A DNA stretch of 64,000 nt from assembly GCA_947630845.1 (NCBI GenBank), contig CANRJB010000006.1, forward strand, positions 37,235-101,234. Direction: 5' to 3'. Source of the DNA: an uncultured Clostridia bacterium (GTDB lineage Bacteria > Bacillota > Clostridia > Oscillospirales > Ruminococcaceae). This document shows, in pieces, positions 45,170 through 54,018 of the stretch (position 1 is its first letter; each line of letters starts with the position of its first letter). The position numbers were made by a program, and so were the translations under genes. The notes beneath the pieces are model-generated. The model did not search any database and was not told the DNA's origin. It saw nothing but the letters and a program-made list of their open reading frames with translations.

Positions 45170-46828
45170 TTATTCTGCGCCTGCCCCCATCTTCGCAATA
45201 CGGATGAGAAGCTCGGATGCGTCACCTGTGTCGAGCTGCTCATCGGCAATGACATCGGCTGCGGCGCATTGCAGGGTGTTCATCGTCCCATTGCCGCCTG
45301 CACCAAGATCAGCAATGTGTACCAGAATCTCTGCGGCATCGCCCGTATCCAGTATGCCGTTGCCGTTCACATCCCCTTCCATGAAGATACCCATGTCAGA
45401 AGCAGTCTGCTTTGCCAGAAGGTTCTGTCCCTCTTCATTCAGATAGGGTTTCAGTTCCATCGGATAGGAGTACCGGTATGCCAGCTTGTCAAACAGCGCA
45501 TAGCTGTCAACGAGTGTTGCACCGTATGTCTCAGCAATTCCTGCGTAGGATGCGTTCAGATTGCCTGTTGAGTTGGATTGCAGCGAGCCCATGATCGGAT
45601 TGATGACACCGATATCATATGCATTTTTCCGGTTCTCCGACAGCGAGTCGTATTGTTCGAGTGTATTCATCGGATGGAACACATTCACATAGACGACCTG
45701 TGCATCGTATGCAGACAATTTCTCACCGATGCTGTTGATATTGGCGATCGCAGCAGCTTTATTTTCTGATGCTTTGTTGTTGAGCTGGGCAGAACGGACA
45801 AGCAGCTCTGAATCTGTCAGCCCGATGTCCTCTCTGCTTGTGGTGAACAGCTCAGAAAAATCCGAAAGCCCGAATTCCTCAATATAGGAATTGGCAAGAT
45901 TGATGTAGGGCGTCATGATATCGTTCATACCGCCGGAGACAAGAATGATATCTGCCTCTGCAAGACGTGCCTGCACATCAGCATCATTGACACAGGCAAG
46001 AATGTCCTCTGTGGTATAGCCTGCCTGTGCAAAGTTTGTGACATTGGCATTCAGATAACTGCCGATCTGTTCGGCATAGGACTGCGCTCCCTCAGGCAGA
46101 TCCGTGCCTGCTCCCATATCATCACCGAGAACCACAATATTCGGGGTTTCAGGTGTGGATGATGTTGCTGATGTTGCAGATGTTGCAAGCACAGTAGAAA
46201 TTGTAGCTTCATCTATGGCGTATTGCCGTCCGACGGTATCCCATGAATAGGCGTTATACTCTTCAATGACAGCATAGATTTCTTCATAAGAACATTCTTT
46301 GTTGTTCAAACGTGGTGGTTCATTATAGTCATTCATACCTTCTTGCACATAGGAATATAACAAAAATTCATCAACAGAATCTCCATTTACCTCATAAAAG
46401 TCTCCAAACATCGCTCCGGTAGAGCCTGTTTCACATTTGATCCATGCATGTTCACTATTGCATTCAACGACTCCGAAAGCAGATGCCACTGTACTGGCAG
46501 TTAATTTCCCATCATTGTAAATATAAACTTCAACGTCAACAAAATGTGCGCCGCTCCAACTGATAAACAGCTCGGGAATACCATTGTTATCTGCATCATA
46601 TAGGTCAAACATGGCACCCATTGTGTCTTTGTTCGGGTCAGAATAAGAATCTGACTGCATAAATGTTCTTAATTCCTCTGCATACAATTGTTTCCATACA
46701 TCGTCGCCCATTGCCCGTACATCTATTTGCTGCGAAAAATTTTCCCCGAGTGGCAAAACCATGCAGGTGAGACTCATCGCAGCTGCCGAAACAGAGGCAA
46801 GCAGCCGCTGAACAAATTTTACTTTCAT
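45170..46828 (-). CDS. Secreted SGNH/GDSL-like protein with C-terminal dockerin
   Basis: 552 residues: signal peptide (about 1-27), a region with a DADNNGIPEL calcium-like loop, an SGNH-hydrolase-like domain (about 228-470) and a dockerin (about 483-552) with two loops, DVNGNGILDTGDAAEIL and DVIADEQLDTGDASELL. Block III GGMND (299-303) is intact, but block I reads VLGDDMGAG with Asp237 where the nucleophile Ser belongs, and the block V DxxH site reads LKPYLNEEGQ without the histidine. So it may be catalytically inactive and act as a binding protein. ATG 46828 has AGAAAGGAG; in-frame ATGs at 46903/46897 follow another strong site (AGGAGGT). Confidence 0.85.
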   Translation of the reverse strand: MKVKFVQRLLASVSAAAMSLTCMVLPLGENFSQQIDVRAMGDDVWKQLYAEELRTFMQSDSYSDPNKDTMGAMFDLYDADNNGIPELFISWSGAHFVDVEVYIYNDGKLTASTVASAFGVVECNSEHAWIKCETGSTGAMFGDFYEVNGDSVDEFLLYSYVQEGMNDYNEPPRLNNKECSYEEIYAVIEEYNAYSWDTVGRQYAIDEATISTVLATSATSATSSTPETPNIVVLGDDMGAGTDLPEGAQSYAEQIGSYLNANVTNFAQAGYTTEDILACVNDADVQARLAEADIILVSGGMNDIMTPYINLANSYIEEFGLSDFSELFTTSREDIGLTDSELLVRSAQLNNKASENKAAAIANINSIGEKLSAYDAQVVYVNVFHPMNTLEQYDSLSENRKNAYDIGVINPIMGSLQSNSTGNLNASYAGIAETYGATLVDSYALFDKLAYRYSYPMELKPYLNEEGQNLLAKQTASDMGIFMEGDVNGNGILDTGDAAEILVHIADLGAGGNGTMNTLQCAAADVIADEQLDTGDASELLIRIAKMGAGAE

Positions 46829-46943
46829 GAATTTCTCCTTTCTGCCATAAACCTTGTCTGCCGTCATAAAAGCGGCAGAAAAACGTCTGAATTTCATTTT
46901 CATACCTCCTGTTTGCACTTAGGCGGACATACCGCCTGTATCT

Positions 46944-46972
46944 ATTGTATCTGAAAAAGGGAAATTTGTCAA
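46944..46972 (-). promoter_or_regulatory. Promoter of the SGNH-dockerin gene
   Basis: Minus strand: TTGACA (46967-46972), 17-bp spacer, -10 TACAAT (46944-46949). A short hairpin (AGGCGG/CCGCCT) lies in the leader just downstream. Confidence 0.85.
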
Positions 46973-46997
46973 GGCTGTAATATTACCCATTTTGCCG

Positions 46998-47927
46998 CTA
47001 TTTGTATTTGCTGTGTTTGAGCATGATAATGGCACAGAGAATTGTCGGCACAAAGGACACCAAAAGTGCAAACCATGTCGTAGGATAGGGCAGATCGGGC
47101 GTATTCATGCCGTAGAAGCTGAACACCATTGTAGGGATGGACATGATGATGGTAATGACCGTCAGCCGCCACATGACGAAATTGAGGTTGTTGGAAATGA
47201 CCGACCCGAACGCCTCCACCATACTGGAAATGATGCCCGAATAGATATTGCTCATTTCGATCGCCTGCCGCACCTCGATGAGGACATCTTCAAGCAGATC
47301 CTGATCTTCATCATAGAGCTTGATGGTGCGTCCACGCAGGAGTTTTTCGATGGTGACTTCATTTGCTTTCAGGGATGTGGAGAAGTAGACAAGGGACTTT
47401 TCCAGTTCAAGCATCTGGATGAGTTCCTGATTTTTCATAGCACCGCTGAGTTTCTGTTCCATGACATGGCTGGTCTTGTCGATCTGTTTGAGGTCTTGCA
47501 GATAGATCGCCGTGATGCGCAGCAGAAGCTGCATGACAAAACGTGTTTTCATCCGTGTCTGGATGCCCCTGACCACACCTTCTGCCATATCCCGCAGCAC
47601 CCGGTTATCCCGGAGCGAGATGGTGAACACATAGTTATCCGTAATGATGATGCCAAGCGGCACGGTGTAGAAGAGGATCGTCTCATCTGTCTGGATCTCC
47701 GAGACTGCCGTATCCACGATGATGAGGGTCTGATCGTCCTCACGTTCGATACGGGAGGATTCCTCCTCGTCAAGGGAGGAACGGACAAAGCCGCTGTCCA
47801 GTCCATAGTTTTCAATGAGGTGCTGTACCTCCTGTGCCGTAGGGTCAATGATGGAGATCCAACAGCCCGGCACGGGAGCGGAGATCTCCTGAACACAGTT
47901 GTCCTGTGTCTGATAGAAGTGAATCAT
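46998..47927 (-). CDS. corA: CorA-family divalent metal transporter
   Basis: Pentameric magnesium or cobalt channel. About 309 residues with a long cytoplasmic domain and two C-terminal membrane helices; the first ends in the signature FYGMNTPDLP (canonical GMN motif), the second is followed by KHSKYK. The N domain contains WISIIDPTAQEVQHL. ATG 47927 has AAGGCGG 7 bases upstream; ATG 47933 is an alternative. An overlapping short frame with a strong ribosome site begins upstream at 48000. Confidence 0.93.
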   Translation of the reverse strand: MIHFYQTQDNCVQEISAPVPGCWISIIDPTAQEVQHLIENYGLDSGFVRSSLDEEESSRIEREDDQTLIIVDTAVSEIQTDETILFYTVPLGIIITDNYVFTISLRDNRVLRDMAEGVVRGIQTRMKTRFVMQLLLRITAIYLQDLKQIDKTSHVMEQKLSGAMKNQELIQMLELEKSLVYFSTSLKANEVTIEKLLRGRTIKLYDEDQDLLEDVLIEVRQAIEMSNIYSGIISSMVEAFGSVISNNLNFVMWRLTVITIIMSIPTMVFSFYGMNTPDLPYPTTWFALLVSFVPTILCAIIMLKHSKYK

Positions 47928-48000
47928 AATCATACCGCCTTTCATGGACGACGCATCGTCCGTTTTTCCGACACGCTCGCCCGTAAGGGTCTGTACTCAT
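47845..48000 (-). CDS. Possible leader peptide overlapping the corA start
   Basis: 51-codon frame, beginning MSTDPYGRACRKNGRCVVHE and ending GLLDLHH, out of frame with corA and overlapping its first 83 bases. Its GGGAGGTGAG site is stronger than that of corA. Within it, GGACGA/TCGTCC forms a hairpin (47946-47961) directly before the corA ribosome site. Whether it is translated is unknown; it could gate corA expression. Confidence 0.4.
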   Translation of the reverse strand: MSTDPYGRACRKNGRCVVHERRYDYDSLLSDTGQLCSGDLRSRAGLLDLHH

Positions 48001-48034
48001 GATTCTCTCACCTCCCTGCACATGTACTGCTATT

Positions 48035-48063
48035 ATTATAGCAGATTGTGCCGGATTTGGCAA
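48035..48063 (-). promoter_or_regulatory. corA promoter
   Basis: Minus strand: -35 TTGCCA (48058-48063), 17-bp spacer ending ATCTGC, -10 TATAAT (48035-48040). Divergent from the pth promoter. Confidence 0.8.
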
Positions 48064-48102
48064 GCTTTTTTTTGAAATGCTTACAGTTTCGACAAAAATC
48101 CC

Positions 48103-48131
48103 TTGCAATTTCCGGCAGAATGTGGTATAAT
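48103..48131 (+). promoter_or_regulatory. pth-mfd promoter
   Basis: -35 TTGCAA (48103-48108), 17-bp spacer ending AGAATGTGG, -10 TATAAT (48126-48131). Leader about 120 nt. Confidence 0.82.
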
Positions 48132-48256
48132 AGAGTGACACATAGGAAGGCGGTGCATCGTTATGTACCGTCTGCTGTACTGTCTGCGGCAGCGATCCGA
48201 TGGTTTTGCCGACAGGATGGCAGAGGATCAGCATAAAAGGAAACAGGAGAAAAAAG

Positions 48257-48880
48257 ATGGGAATTATGGATATATTTGCACAGCTCGAAAAGACATCCCC
48301 TTCGGGCGGCAAGCCGGAATGGCTGATCGTGGGGCTGGGAAATCCGGGCATGGTATATGAGAACACCCGGCACAATGCCGGTTTTATGGCACTTGATGCC
48401 CTTGCGAAAGAGGAACAGATCAAGATCGACCGCATGAAATTCAAGGGCTATGTCGGTGATGTGACCCTTGCCGGGAAACGCTGTCTGCTGCTCAAACCCG
48501 GTACCTACATGAACAACAGCGGTGAAGCCGTTGTACAGGCGATGCAGTTTTATAAGTTTGATATGGCGCATGTCATTGTGGTGTATGATGACATCTCACT
48601 TCCGTCCGGCAAACTGCGCATCCGCCGCAAGGGCAGTGCAGGCGGTCACAATGGCATCAAGAGCATCATCGAGCTGACCGGTTCGGAGGAGTTTCTGCGC
48701 ATCAAGCTTGGTGTCGGCGCAAAGCCCCGTAAGGACATGGATCTTGCCGACTGGGTGCTGAGCAAACTGCGTCCCGGTGAGATGGAACAGATGCAGCAGT
48801 CCTGCGCCAATGCCGCAGCATGTCTGCGCCTGATGGTGAACGGAAAGACCGATCAGGCAATGAACCAATACAACGCATAG
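48257..48880 (+). CDS. pth: Peptidyl-tRNA hydrolase
   Basis: Recycles peptidyl-tRNA dropped from ribosomes. 207 residues: LIVGLGNPGMVYENTRHNAG with the catalytic His, LLKPGTYMNNSGEAV, VVYDDISLPSGKLRIRRKGS, GGHNGIKSII. About 20 residues precede the core, a little longer than the E. coli enzyme. AGGAG lies before ATG 48257. pth-mfd is the Bacillus order (spoVC-mfd). Confidence 0.96.
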   Translation: MGIMDIFAQLEKTSPSGGKPEWLIVGLGNPGMVYENTRHNAGFMALDALAKEEQIKIDRMKFKGYVGDVTLAGKRCLLLKPGTYMNNSGEAVVQAMQFYKFDMAHVIVVYDDISLPSGKLRIRRKGSAGGHNGIKSIIELTGSEEFLRIKLGVGAKPRKDMDLADWVLSKLRPGEMEQMQQSCANAAACLRLMVNGKTDQAMNQYNA

Positions 48881-48891
48881 GGGAAAGAACG

Positions 48892-51800
48892 ATGGATTTT
48901 TTTGCACAGACATTTGCCGAGCTGCCGGATTATCAGCGGCTGAAAAAAGCACTTGCAGCCGGGGAAACGCCTGTCTGCGTGACGGGGCTGTCCGGTATCC
49001 ATAAGGCACAGCTTGCCCTGACACTGGGACAGGAGCAGCAATTCTTATTTGTGACTGGTACAGAGTCGGAAGCCATCCGGATATGCAGCGACATCAACGC
49101 CATGGCAGGTACAGACATTGCCATGCACTATCCTGCAAAGGAGATACTCTTTACCTCCGTTGAGAGCAAGTCGGCAGAATATGAGCATGAACGTCTGCAT
49201 GTTCTGACGGCGATCATGGAAAATCAGCTGCGCATCGTGACCGCATCCGTGGAAGCCCTCATGCAGCCGACCATCCCTCCCACCGTGCTGCGTCAGGCAC
49301 GTATCACCCTGCGGCAGGGCACTGCGACAGATCTCACGGAGCTTACGCAGCAGCTGTTGCATGCAGGCTATGTGCGCTGTGAGAATGTCGAAGGAAAGGG
49401 ACAATTCGCAGTACGTGGGTCGATCGTGGATATTTTTCCGGTGCAGATGACATCACCTGTCCGGATGGAGCTTTGGGGCGATGAAATTGATACGCTCAAC
49501 TTTTTTGACACCGAAACACAGCGGCGCACGGAAAGCATTGACTGCGTGGAGGTGTCTCCGGCATCGGAAATTCTGTACGATACGGAGGAGCTGATCGGAA
49601 AGATACAGAAATTTTCTGCAAAAGTCCGTGGCAAGCGTACAGCATCCATCCGGGACAAACTTGCTCATGACATCGAACGGATGCAGTCCGGGCTTTCCCT
49701 CATGAACGCCGACAAGTACTACACTTTGCTCTATGACCGCACTTTGCTCACGGACTACATGCCCGGCATCATCCTGCTGTCTGAGCCGTCCGACATCCAC
49801 CGTCAGGCACAGGCAGTTACTGCACAGCTCCGGGAAGATCTGACGGTACTGTACGAGGAAGGCACGCTCTGCAAGGGACTGGACGGCGGTATGCTGGACT
49901 ATGCCGGATTGCAGGCAGTGCTGGAAGGGTGCAGCTGTGTCTGGATGAGTCAGTTTTTACAGGGTGGTGAACGCATCCCGTTCCGGAAGCTCATCAGCAT
50001 GGAAGCACTCCAGAATGCCACATGGGGCGGCGAAATACGGCAGTTACTGGAAGACCTTCAGGAATATCTGCACGACCATTACCGTGTGGTACTGGCAGCC
50101 GGAAGTGAAAAGACACTGCCCATCCTTGTGAAAGATCTGCAGGAGAGCGGCATTCGCTGTTCCATTGCGCAGGAGAATGACCTCTGTCCGCCGGGTGCGG
50201 TTCTGGTGACGGCAAAGAGCATCAGCGCAGGATTTTCCTATCCGGAGAACAAGACTGCCCTCATCGTCCAGACCCGTTTGCACAGCTCCAGAAAACGCAG
50301 CCATAAGCATAAGGCAGGTATGGAAATACAGACACTCTCCGACCTGCATCCGGGTGATCTGGTGGTACACACCCTGCATGGTGTCGGGCGGTTTCTGGAC
50401 ATCCGCAAGCTCGAAATGGAAGGCGTGACAAAGGACTATATCACCATCCAGTATGCAGGGACAGAGAAACTCTATGTTCCCGTCACACAGCTTGATATGG
50501 TGTCACGTTATATCGGTGCATCGGATGATACCAATGTCAAGCTCAACCGCCTCAGCTCCCCCCAATGGCAGAAAACGTGCAGCAATGTCCGCAAGGCTGT
50601 GCAGGATATGGCAGAGGAGCTGATGAAACTCTATGCGAAGCGTGAAAAGAGCGAGGGGTACGCCTTCTTTCCGGATGATGAGGTGCAGCGCAGCTTTGAG
50701 GAACGTTTTCCCTATATAGAGACGGATGACCAGTTACAGAGCATCAGCGAGATCAAAGCCGACATGATGCGTCCCCGTCCTATGGACAGACTGCTCTGCG
50801 GCGATGTGGGATTCGGCAAGACGGAGGTGGCATTCCGTGCGGCAATGAAATGTGTGCTGTCCGACCGGCAGTGTGCCATCCTTGCGCCTACGACCGTGCT
50901 TGCGATGCAGCATTACCGGACAGCACTGCAAAGATTTGACCAGATGCCTGTGCGCATTGAAATGCTTTCCCGGTTCCGCACCCCGAAGGAGCAGAAGAAG
51001 ATACTGGAAGATCTGGAGAAGGGAAAGGTCGATATTCTCATCGGTACGCACCGCATCGTGCAGAAGGATGTAAAATTCCATGCACTGGGGCTTGCCATTG
51101 TGGATGAGGAGCAGCGGTTCGGCGTGCGGCATAAGGAGCGGTTCAAGGAGATGTTCGCAGGTATCGACATGCTGACCCTTTCAGCGACACCCATCCCCCG
51201 GACGCTCAACATGGCATTGTCCGGCATCCGGGATATGTCCGTGCTTGCTGAACCGCCGCAGGACAGATACCCTGTGCAGACCTATGTCACCGAGTATCAG
51301 GAGGGGCTTGTCATACAAGCCATCACCCGTGAGCTGAAACGGGGCGGACAGGTCTACTACATCCACAACCGCATTGACAGCATCCTGAACTGTGCCAACC
51401 ACATTCAGGAATTGTTTCCCGAAGCGAAGATCGCCGTTGCACATGGCAGACTGTCGGAGGACGAGATGAGCGACATCTGGCAGCAGGTCGTGGACGGTGA
51501 GGTGGACATCCTTGTCTGCACGACCATCATCGAGACAGGCGTGGATGTGGCGAATGTGAACACGCTGATCATCGAAGATGCCGATCGTTTTGGCTTATCA
51601 CAGTTGTATCAGTTGCGGGGACGTGTGGGGCGTTCCAACCGGAGGGCGTATGCCTATTTTCTGTTCAGGCGTGACAAGGTGCTGACGGAAGTGGCATCCC
51701 GCCGCCTTGAGGCGATGCGGGAATTTACGCAGTTCGGCTCAGGATTCCGCATTGCCATGCGTGACCTTGAGATCCGTGGCGCAGGGAGCATCTTAGGCGG

Positions 51801-52347
51801 CAGTCAGCATGGACACATGGAGACGGTCGGCTATGACATGTACATGCAGATGCTCAGCGAAGCCATTGCCGAAGTCAAGGGCGAAAAGATACAGAAGGCA
51901 GCAACTTGTACCGTGGACATCCAGATCGAAGCCTACATCCCTGAACAATATATCAGCAGCGCAGCCTCCCGGATCGATATGTACCGGAAGATCGCAACTG
52001 TCCGGGATGTGTCGGATGAATCGGAGCTGATCGACGAGCTGATCGACCGTTACGGCGAACCGCCGCAGGCAATTTTAGGATTGATCAAAGTCTCTCTGCT
52101 CCGCAATTCTGCCGCAGCACTGGGCATTACCGAGATCACACAGCGTTCCGGCGGATTGCAGTTCTATATTTTACAGCCCGAACCGGAGCAGATCGCAGCC
52201 CTCTCTGCCAAGTACGGACGGCGTATTTTGTTCTCATGTGTGGAGAAAGCCTATATCGGCGTGAAGCTCCTGCCCGGTCAGCCCCCGGCGGCACTCATGC
52301 AGGAGGTCATCACCGTGATGCAGAAAGCAGGCGAACATGAAAGCTGA
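48892..52347 (+). CDS. mfd: Transcription-repair coupling factor Mfd
   Basis: Removes stalled RNA polymerase from lesions and recruits UvrA. 1151 residues, complete: UvrB-like N domain (TEAEAIRICSDI-like TGTESEAIRICSD, then GSIVDIFPVQ), RNAP-interacting domain (LHPGDLVVHTLHGVGRF), helicase motor with CGDVGFGKTEVAFRA (Walker A), DEEQRFGV (motif II), SATPIPRTL, QLRGRVGRS, and the TRCF C-terminal domain. GGGGAAAG precedes ATG 48892, 12 bases after pth. Confidence 0.97.
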   Translation: MDFFAQTFAELPDYQRLKKALAAGETPVCVTGLSGIHKAQLALTLGQEQQFLFVTGTESEAIRICSDINAMAGTDIAMHYPAKEILFTSVESKSAEYEHERLHVLTAIMENQLRIVTASVEALMQPTIPPTVLRQARITLRQGTATDLTELTQQLLHAGYVRCENVEGKGQFAVRGSIVDIFPVQMTSPVRMELWGDEIDTLNFFDTETQRRTESIDCVEVSPASEILYDTEELIGKIQKFSAKVRGKRTASIRDKLAHDIERMQSGLSLMNADKYYTLLYDRTLLTDYMPGIILLSEPSDIHRQAQAVTAQLREDLTVLYEEGTLCKGLDGGMLDYAGLQAVLEGCSCVWMSQFLQGGERIPFRKLISMEALQNATWGGEIRQLLEDLQEYLHDHYRVVLAAGSEKTLPILVKDLQESGIRCSIAQENDLCPPGAVLVTAKSISAGFSYPENKTALIVQTRLHSSRKRSHKHKAGMEIQTLSDLHPGDLVVHTLHGVGRFLDIRKLEMEGVTKDYITIQYAGTEKLYVPVTQLDMVSRYIGASDDTNVKLNRLSSPQWQKTCSNVRKAVQDMAEELMKLYAKREKSEGYAFFPDDEVQRSFEERFPYIETDDQLQSISEIKADMMRPRPMDRLLCGDVGFGKTEVAFRAAMKCVLSDRQCAILAPTTVLAMQHYRTALQRFDQMPVRIEMLSRFRTPKEQKKILEDLEKGKVDILIGTHRIVQKDVKFHALGLAIVDEEQRFGVRHKERFKEMFAGIDMLTLSATPIPRTLNMALSGIRDMSVLAEPPQDRYPVQTYVTEYQEGLVIQAITRELKRGGQVYYIHNRIDSILNCANHIQELFPEAKIAVAHGRLSEDEMSDIWQQVVDGEVDILVCTTIIETGVDVANVNTLIIEDADRFGLSQLYQLRGRVGRSNRRAYAYFLFRRDKVLTEVASRRLEAMREFTQFGSGFRIAMRDLEIRGAGSILGGSQHGHMETVGYDMYMQMLSEAIAEVKGEKIQKAATCTVDIQIEAYIPEQYISSAASRIDMYRKIATVRDVSDESELIDELIDRYGEPPQAILGLIKVSLLRNSAAALGITEITQRSGGLQFYILQPEPEQIAALSAKYGRRILFSCVEKAYIGVKLLPGQPPAALMQEVITVMQKAGEHES

Positions 52348-53053
52348 ACCCATCGGCGGCGGCATTGTCGTCTATACGTCAGAGGAGCATCGGTTCGGAA
52401 CGGATGCCTTCCTGCTCACGGCATTCTCTCATTATAAAGAGAAGGATGTTGTCGTGGAATTCGGGACGGGATGCGGCATCATTCCCCTGCTCATGCAGAA
52501 ACACCGTCCCCCGGCATGTCTCTATGCCGTGGACATTCAGGAAAATGCCATTGCACAGATCAAACGTGGAATTGTGGAAAGTCATGCAAGGGGCATCGTG
52601 CCGGTCTGTGCCGATCTGCGGCAGCTCTGGGATGATGCACCGCTGGGCAAGGTCAGCCTTGTCATCTGCAATCCGCCATACCAGCCGCCGGGTTCCGGCT
52701 TCGAGGCAGAGAACGCCTCACAGCGCATTGCAAGGCATGGACTGTTCTGCACGCCGGAGGATGTGTGTCAGTCGGCAGCAAAGCTCTTGCAGACGGGTGG
52801 AAGATTATGTGTCTGCGGCAGACCGGAACGGCTGCCGGATTACATCTGTGCCATGCGTGCCGCAGGGGTCGAACCGAAACGCCTTCGCCTTGTATCCCGT
52901 ACAGCACAGGATGCGGCATGGCTTTTCCTGCTGGAGGGCAAGCGTGGGGCAAAGCCTTTTTTACAGCTTGAAAAGCCTTTCATCATGTACGAAAACGGCG
53001 TGCTGACGGAAGAAGCGGCGGCACTCTACACCAACGGGGAGGAAAAGCCATGA
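52337..53053 (+). CDS. yabB: tRNA1(Val)-type adenine-N6 methyltransferase (YabB/TrmN6)
   Basis: SAM-dependent methyltransferase, 238 residues: HRFGTDAFLLTAF, motif I EFGTGCGIIPLLM, and the N6-adenine catalytic motif ICNPPYQPPGSG (NPPY). Placed directly before rsmI, as yabB-yabC in Bacillus. It overlaps mfd by 11 bases and rsmI by 4. Confidence 0.9.
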   Translation: MKAEPIGGGIVVYTSEEHRFGTDAFLLTAFSHYKEKDVVVEFGTGCGIIPLLMQKHRPPACLYAVDIQENAIAQIKRGIVESHARGIVPVCADLRQLWDDAPLGKVSLVICNPPYQPPGSGFEAENASQRIARHGLFCTPEDVCQSAAKLLQTGGRLCVCGRPERLPDYICAMRAAGVEPKRLRLVSRTAQDAAWLFLLEGKRGAKPFLQLEKPFIMYENGVLTEEAAALYTNGEEKP

Positions 53054-53883
53054 GCGGAACATTATATGTGACCGGCACGCCCATCGGGAATTTAGAGGAC
53101 ATCACGCTGCGGCAGCTCCGCATCCTGAAGGAAGTCAGTTTCATTGCCGCAGAGGACACCCGTGTGACACAGAAACTGCTGCTGCATTTCGACATCCGCA
53201 CGCCCCTCGTAAGCTGCCATGAACACAGCAGGATACAGGACATTGCTGCCATTGCCGACCGCATTGCCGCAGGGGAGAGCTGTGCCGTCGTAACGGATGC
53301 CGGAATGCCCTGCATATCTGATCCGGGGACGGTACTTGTCAGAGCATGCCGGGAGCGTGGGGTAAGAATAGAAGCCGTACCCGGACCGAGTGCAGTGGTG
53401 ACGGCACTGGCAGTGTCGGGGGCAGATACGGCAGCGTTTGCATTCTATGGCTTTCTGCCTGTGGAAAATGTACCCCGTGCCGCCATGCTCGATGCAGTCA
53501 GCCGGGAGAAAAAGACATGCATCCTCTACGAAGCTCCCCACAAACTGCGGAAAACCCTCGCTGTCCTTGCACAGAAGCTTGGCACGGAACGGATGCTGTC
53601 TCTCTGCCGGGAGCTGACGAAACTGCATGAAGAAGTGCTGCGCATGACGTTGGGGGAGGCAGTCGGATATTATCAGGAACATGAGCCGAGAGGGGAATTT
53701 GTGCTGGTCATTGACGGGATGTCCGGGGAAACGCAGTCCTTCACGACGCAGGATGCCATCAGCATTGCGAAAGCCTGCCTTTCACAGGGCATGTCTGCCG
53801 CAGCCGCTGCCAAGTTTGCCGCAAAGGAAACCGGCATCCCGAAACAGGATATCTACCGGCTTCTGCATGAGGATGTCACGTAA
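53050..53883 (+). CDS. rsmI: 16S rRNA (cytidine1402-2'-O)-methyltransferase
   Basis: Tetrapyrrole-methylase-fold enzyme acting on C1402 of 16S rRNA. 277 residues: LYVTGTPIGNLEDITLRQL, IAAEDTRVTQKLL, SCHEHS, VTDAGMPCISDPGTVLV, VEAVPGPSAVVTALAVSG, FYGFLP and the ESPHRL-like YEAPHKL segment. Start ATGA overlaps yabB. The C terminus has the small helical extension usual in the family. Confidence 0.96.
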   Translation: MSGTLYVTGTPIGNLEDITLRQLRILKEVSFIAAEDTRVTQKLLLHFDIRTPLVSCHEHSRIQDIAAIADRIAAGESCAVVTDAGMPCISDPGTVLVRACRERGVRIEAVPGPSAVVTALAVSGADTAAFAFYGFLPVENVPRAAMLDAVSREKKTCILYEAPHKLRKTLAVLAQKLGTERMLSLCRELTKLHEEVLRMTLGEAVGYYQEHEPRGEFVLVIDGMSGETQSFTTQDAISIAKACLSQGMSAAAAAKFAAKETGIPKQDIYRLLHEDVT

Positions 53884-54018
53884 TAAACGAAAATATGCAT
53901 CTTCCTTTAATCGTGTTTTTTGTTTGCTATCATACGATTATCACAAACCGGAGTATAATAATACTTGTAAACAAAAGAACATCGGTAATCACCGGATATG
54001 ATAGAAAGGAAGAGTATT

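Noticed and set aside
53884..54018. Inverted repeat AATCGT/ACGATT and TATAAT before htrA
   Set aside because: No -35 at 16-18 bp and no known operator; noted only as a possible htrA promoter.
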